Of a stretch of DNA of 64,000 nucleotides, positions 60,973-64,000 are shown one piece after another. The translations under genes were made by a program, and so were the position numbers. The stretch is from positions 70,811 to 134,810 of the forward strand of contig NZ_QLTT01000012.1 in assembly GCF_003269295.1 (NCBI RefSeq), read 5' to 3'. The notes under the pieces were generated by a model. It ran no database searches, was not told the origin of the DNA, and saw only the letters and a program-made list of their open reading frames with translations. Positions within the stretch are counted from its first letter, which is position 1, and each line of letters opens with the position of its first letter. The DNA comes from Lentzea atacamensis. Lineage in GTDB: Bacteria > Actinomycetota > Actinomycetes > Mycobacteriales > Pseudonocardiaceae.

Positions 60973-61964
60973 ATCTTCACCAGCTTCTTGCGGCGCACCA
61001 GGAAGATGAAGAACGGCGCGCCGAGCAGCGCCAGCATCACGCCGACCTCCACTTCGGACGGACGGGCCACCACGCGGCCGAGGATGTCGGCGAGCAGGAT
61101 CAGGATCGCGCCGACCACCGCGGAGAACGGCAGCAGCCAGCGGTAGTCCGGCCCCGTGAACGCGCGTGCCACGTGCGGCACGACGAGACCGATGAACCCG
61201 ATGGGTCCGCACGCCGCGACAGCCCCGCCCACCAGCAGCGTGATGGCGACGATGCCCAGCGTCCGCGTCATCCCGACGCGCACGCCCAGCGACTTGGCCA
61301 CGTCCTCGCCCAGCGACAACGCGTTGAGGCCGGGCGCGTTGAGCGCCGCCATCACGAGGCCGACCACGAGGAACGGCAGCACCTGGTTCAGCACCGTGAG
61401 GTCGCGGCCCGCGATGGCGCCGACCTGCCAGAACCGGAACGCGTTGAGCGACTGCTGGTCGAGCAGCACGATCGCCGACACCAGGCCGTGCATCAGCGCC
61501 GAGACCGCGGCACCGGCCAACGCCAGCGTCACCGGCGACGGACCGCCCCTGCCCGCCGAGCCGAGCAGGAACACCACCACGCTCGCGATCATCGCGCCGG
61601 CGAAGGCGAACCAGATGTAGCCGACCAGCGACGAGACGCCGAGCAGGAAGATCGAGAGCACGACGGCGAGCGCGGCGCCGTGCGTGACGCCGAGGATGCC
61701 GGGGTCGGCCAGCGGGTTGCGCGTGTGACCCTGCATCAGCGCGCCGCCCACGCCGAGAGCGACGCCCACCACGATGCCGAGCAGCGTGCGCGGGATCCGG
61801 AGTTCACGGATCACCACGTCGTCCTCGACCCCGGTCGGCGTGAAGAGGCCGTGCCACACCCCGGACAGCGGGATCTCCTTCGAGCCGATCGCGATGCTAG
61901 CCAGGCACACGGCGACCAGCACGATCAGCAGGAAGAGCAGGCCGACCAACGACTTACGGCCCAA
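60969..61964 (-). CDS. Iron-siderophore ABC transporter permease (FecC-like)
   Basis: 331 residues, about ten membrane helices. ELRIPRTLLGIVVGVALGVGGALMQGHTRNPLADPGILGVTHGAALAV and PIGFIGLVVPHVARAFTGPDYR are the two family signatures. A TTG start at 61964 is supported by GGAGGGG six bases upstream. First gene of the permease-permease-ATPase operon, divergent from the binding-protein gene; the shared intergenic region carries an IdeR box. Confidence 0.9.
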   Translation of the reverse strand: MGRKSLVGLLFLLIVLVAVCLASIAIGSKEIPLSGVWHGLFTPTGVEDDVVIRELRIPRTLLGIVVGVALGVGGALMQGHTRNPLADPGILGVTHGAALAVVLSIFLLGVSSLVGYIWFAFAGAMIASVVVFLLGSAGRGGPSPVTLALAGAAVSALMHGLVSAIVLLDQQSLNAFRFWQVGAIAGRDLTVLNQVLPFLVVGLVMAALNAPGLNALSLGEDVAKSLGVRVGMTRTLGIVAITLLVGGAVAACGPIGFIGLVVPHVARAFTGPDYRWLLPFSAVVGAILILLADILGRVVARPSEVEVGVMLALLGAPFFIFLVRRKKLVKI

Positions 61965-62004
61965 TGCCCACCCCTCCAAATGCCCGACATATGCTCCGCG
62001 AAAG

Positions 62005-62023
62005 CCAGGTAAGCCTAACCGAA
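62005..62023. promoter_or_regulatory. IdeR/DtxR iron box between importer genes
   Basis: Minus strand TTCGGTTAGGCTTACCTGG matches 15 of 19 positions of TTAGGTTAGGCTAACCTAA. It lies between the divergent permease start and the binding-protein start, so one site can repress both transcripts when iron is sufficient. Confidence 0.82.
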
Positions 62024-62038
62024 TTTCTGGAGTCACCG

Positions 62039-63007
62039 ATGCGAAGACCAGCTCTGATCGGTGTGGCGCTACTCGCGCTCACCGCCTGTGGCCAGACGGC
62101 TACGACGAGCCCGAGTGCGCCAGCCGACCAGGGCTGGAAGCCGGTGACGATCGAGCACGCGATGGGCAAGACCGAGATCAAGGACCGGCCGGTGAAGGTC
62201 GCCGCGCTCGACTCCAGCTACGTGGACGCCGCGCTCGCTCTGGAGACCGAGGTTGTCGCGTACACCCGCTACCGCACCGACTCCGTGCCCGAGTACCTGG
62301 CGGCGGACGCGGCCAAGTACGCGAAGAACGCCAAGGCGGTCGGTGAGCTGGCGAGCCCGAACCTCGAGGAGCTCGCCACCATCGGCCCGGACCTGATCGT
62401 GTCCGCGAAGGTCAGGCACGAGCAGATCTACGACAAGCTGTCCAAGATCGGGCCGACGGTGTTCAGCACGACCACCGGCCCGACGTGGAAGGACAACATC
62501 CGCCTGCTCGGCAGGGCGCTCGGCAAGGAGGAGCTGGCGAACAAGAAGATCGCCGACTACGAGGCACGCGCCAAGAAGGTCGGCGACGCCATCCGCGCCA
62601 AGGCCGGTCACAACCCGTCGATCTCGCTGGCGCGGTTCGTCGGCGGTGAGCAGACCGTGCGGCTGTACACGGAGAAGTCGTTCCCCGGCGGCGTCCTGTT
62701 CGCCGACGCCGGCCTGGCCCGCCCCGCCGGGCAACCGACCTCGGAGAAGATCGCGGTCGACCTCAGCCGGGAGCAGATCTCCTCGCTCGACGCCGAGCGG
62801 ATCTTCGTCTCCGCCTGGACGGACCCGAAGGGCGAAACGGAGAAGATCAAGGAACAATATTTGGCCAACCCGTTGTGGAGTCAACTAAAAGGCCAGAAGC
62901 AGGACGTCTCCGATGTCGTTTGGGTCTCTTCGGTCAGCCTTCAGGGCGCACACGCGATGCTCGACGACCTCGCGAAGGGATTCGGAGTCGATCCAGCCCG
63001 TAGTTGA
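62039..63007 (+). CDS. Iron-siderophore ABC transporter substrate-binding lipoprotein
   Basis: 322 residues. Signal peptide with lipobox ALLALTACGQ; FepB/FecB-type fold: PVKVAALDSSYVDAALALE, GELASPNLEELATIGPDLIVSA, ISLARFVGGEQTVRLYTEKSFPGGVLFADAG and LAKGFGVDPARS. I chose the ATG at 62039 (GGAG seven bases upstream) because it puts the signal peptide at the N-terminus. Siderophore not predictable. Followed by a strong bidirectional terminator. Confidence 0.9.
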   Translation: MRRPALIGVALLALTACGQTATTSPSAPADQGWKPVTIEHAMGKTEIKDRPVKVAALDSSYVDAALALETEVVAYTRYRTDSVPEYLAADAAKYAKNAKAVGELASPNLEELATIGPDLIVSAKVRHEQIYDKLSKIGPTVFSTTTGPTWKDNIRLLGRALGKEELANKKIADYEARAKKVGDAIRAKAGHNPSISLARFVGGEQTVRLYTEKSFPGGVLFADAGLARPAGQPTSEKIAVDLSREQISSLDAERIFVSAWTDPKGETEKIKEQYLANPLWSQLKGQKQDVSDVVWVSSVSLQGAHAMLDDLAKGFGVDPARS

Positions 63008-63023
63008 TCAGTCACCCAAATAA

Positions 63024-63063
63024 CACGAAGGGGTTCCAGGAATCATCCCGGAACCCCTTCGTG
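63024..63063. terminator. Bidirectional terminator between binding protein and lsr2
   Basis: CACGAAGGGGTTCC pairs perfectly with GGAACCCCTTCGTG over 14 bases, with a 12-base loop, between two convergent genes. Confidence 0.9.
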
Positions 63064-63075
63064 ATTTACCGAATT

Positions 63076-63423
63076 TCAGCCCTGCTGGTGGTAGGCGTCG
63101 AGCACCTCGGCCGGGATGCGGCCCCGGTCCGACACCTTCATGCCCTGCTTGCGGGCCCACTCGCGAATGGCCTGGTTCTGCTCACGATCCGCCGATGCCG
63201 GGCGCGCCTTCACACCGGCCGGACGACCGGGGCCAACGCGCTTGCGACCGCCTGCACGACGTGCACTTCCCACGAAGTCGGCCAAGGCATCGCGAAGTTT
63301 GCCCGCATTCCCCGAGGAAAGGTCGATCGTGTAGCTGACACCGTCCAGCCCGAACTCGACGGTCTCCTCCGCAGTGGAGCCGTCCAGGTCGTCGACGAGG
63401 GTCACCGTGACCTTCTGCGCCAT
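63076..63423 (-). CDS. lsr2: Nucleoid-associated silencer Lsr2
   Basis: 115-residue H-NS-like protein that bridges A+T-rich DNA and silences acquired genes. N-terminal dimerisation domain ([34 protein letters not shown]), linker with basic residues ([16 protein letters not shown]), and C-terminal DNA-binding domain [26 protein letters not shown] with the RGR minor-groove hook. ATG start. Position between clpC and lysS matches Rv3597c, with the iron importer and TIR cassette inserted on the clpC side. Confidence 0.96.
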   Translation of the reverse strand: MAQKVTVTLVDDLDGSTAEETVEFGLDGVSYTIDLSSGNAGKLRDALADFVGSARRAGGRKRVGPGRPAGVKARPASADREQNQAIREWARKQGMKVSDRGRIPAEVLDAYHQQG

Positions 63424-63536
63424 GCGTATCCTCCTGGACCCCGAATGCGCGGTCACCCGCACGCCAACTAATGCCTCTTGCGAGGCAGGTTAGCGCACGG
63501 GTGCCGCATTGCACCTATCGACATCCGGAAAGTTAC

Positions 63537-64000
63537 TCATTCAGGGCGAACGAGCGGGAACAAGATGGTCTCCCGGATACCCAGACCCGTGAGGGCCATC
63601 AGCAGCCGATCGATACCCATTCCGACACCACCACTCGGTGGCATTCCGTACTCCAGTGATCGCAGAAAGTCCTCATCGATCGGCATCGCCTCGTGGTCGC
63701 CGGCCGCGCCAAGACGTGCCTGCGCTTCGAGGCGTTCGCGCTCGATGACCGGGTCCACCAGTTCGGAGTAACCGGTTCCCAGTTCGAAACCGCGCACGTA
63801 CAGATCCCACTTTTCGGCGACGCCCGGCTTGCTGCGGTGCTGCCTGGTCAGCGGCGACGTCTCGACCGGGTAGTCGCGCACGAACGTGGGCAGGTAGAGC
63901 GAGTCGCACACCAGGTGCTCCCACAGCTCCTCGACCAGCTTGCCGTGCCCGAACTTGGGGTTGACCTCGAGTTCGTGCCGGTCACAGAGCTTGCGCAGCA
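63537..64000 (-). CDS. lysS: Lysyl-tRNA synthetase, C-terminal part (runs off the window)
   Basis: The last about 153 residues of a class II lysyl-tRNA synthetase. Seen: [60 protein letters not shown], the motif 3 region [21 protein letters not shown], and the terminal [13 protein letters not shown]. Motifs 1 and 2 and the anticodon-binding domain lie beyond the end of the window. It sits upstream of lsr2 on the same strand, as in mycobacteria. Confidence 0.95.
   Translation of the reverse strand, partial: LRKLCDRHELEVNPKFGHGKLVEELWEHLVCDSLYLPTFVRDYPVETSPLTRQHRSKPGVAEKWDLYVRGFELGTGYSELVDPVIERERLEAQARLGAAGDHEAMPIDEDFLRSLEYGMPPSGGVGMGIDRLLMALTGLGIRETILFPLVRPE

Noticed and set aside
1-64000. 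CRISPR arrays, insertion sequences, prophage genes or integrase/attachment sites
   Set aside because: None seen: there is no regularly spaced repeat, transposase or integrase motif. The single tRNA gene is not followed by an integrase or a duplicated tRNA 3' end.

Overview
The window is a stretch of high-G+C actinobacterial chromosome, most likely from a member of the Pseudonocardiales (Lentzea/Saccharothrix/Amycolatopsis type). The evidence is: frequent GTG and TTG starts; CarD, Lsr2, ClpC and MhuD genes; IdeR-type iron boxes; an EspC/YbaB type-VII-like gene group; and a housekeeping gene order that matches, from memory, the Mycobacterium tuberculosis interval Rv3579c-Rv3598c (rlmB, cysS, ispF, ispD, carD, lpqE, radA ... 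canB, mutY, hydrolase, mhuD ... clpC1, lsr2, lysS). Species cannot be named from the sequence alone. No insertion sequence, integrase, phage gene or CRISPR array is visible.

Left part (1-18.6 kb). An ADP-ribosylglycohydrolase is followed by an extracytosolic flavin electron-transfer set (ApbE, an FMN-binding anchor protein, a ferric-reductase-like flavocytochrome) and a divergent two-component system. Next come an aldo/keto reductase, a large membrane-anchored protein of unknown function, tRNA-Thr(TGT), a ThrE-type exporter, and a trehalose block (OtsA, then an unusual OtsB-GH15 fusion). A VOC/SRPBCC pair with its AraC regulator and radA with two small paralogous genes end this part.

Middle (18.8-42.2 kb). 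DoxX lies between two copies of a 30-bp inverted repeat. An LpqE-like lipoprotein and the carD-ispD-ispF-PPOX run follow, then a TIR-domain gene, a HAD hydrolase, cysS and rlmB. An accessory stretch then carries an MFS transporter, a diguanylate cyclase, a znuABC-like zinc importer, an msiK-like sugar ABC ATPase with tandem LacI-type operators, an NmrA/HxlR pair, a broken dihydrofolate-reductase-like gene, a maltose-type ABC operon (malE-malF-malG) with a divergent LacI regulator, and a second LacI regulator preceded by a DasR-like site.

Right part (41.5-64 kb). The mycobacterial-type order resumes: membrane protein, carbonic anhydrase, mutY, a 2H phosphoesterase-like gene, a hydrolase, an M1 peptidase, mhuD, a sirtuin and an EEP hydrolase. 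A twice-frameshifted DUF6928-like pseudogene and a compact type-VII-like operon (YbaB, EspC-like, WXG-like substrate) flanked by two paralogous membrane proteins precede clpC. Then come an iron-reduction gene (fhuF-like, IdeR box), a four-gene HTH / XRE-repeat / TIR / small-membrane-protein cassette, an iron-siderophore ABC importer (IdeR box), lsr2 and the 3' part of lysS.

How the genes work together. Iron: fhuF-like reductase, FecCD-type importer and heme-degrading MhuD form an iron acquisition set with two IdeR-like boxes. Sugar: MsiK-like ATPase probably energises the MalEFG-type importer, which has no ATPase of its own. The strongest candidates for undescribed biology are the TIR cassette at 57.07-59.13 kb and the paralog-flanked type-VII-like operon at 49.27-52.88 kb.
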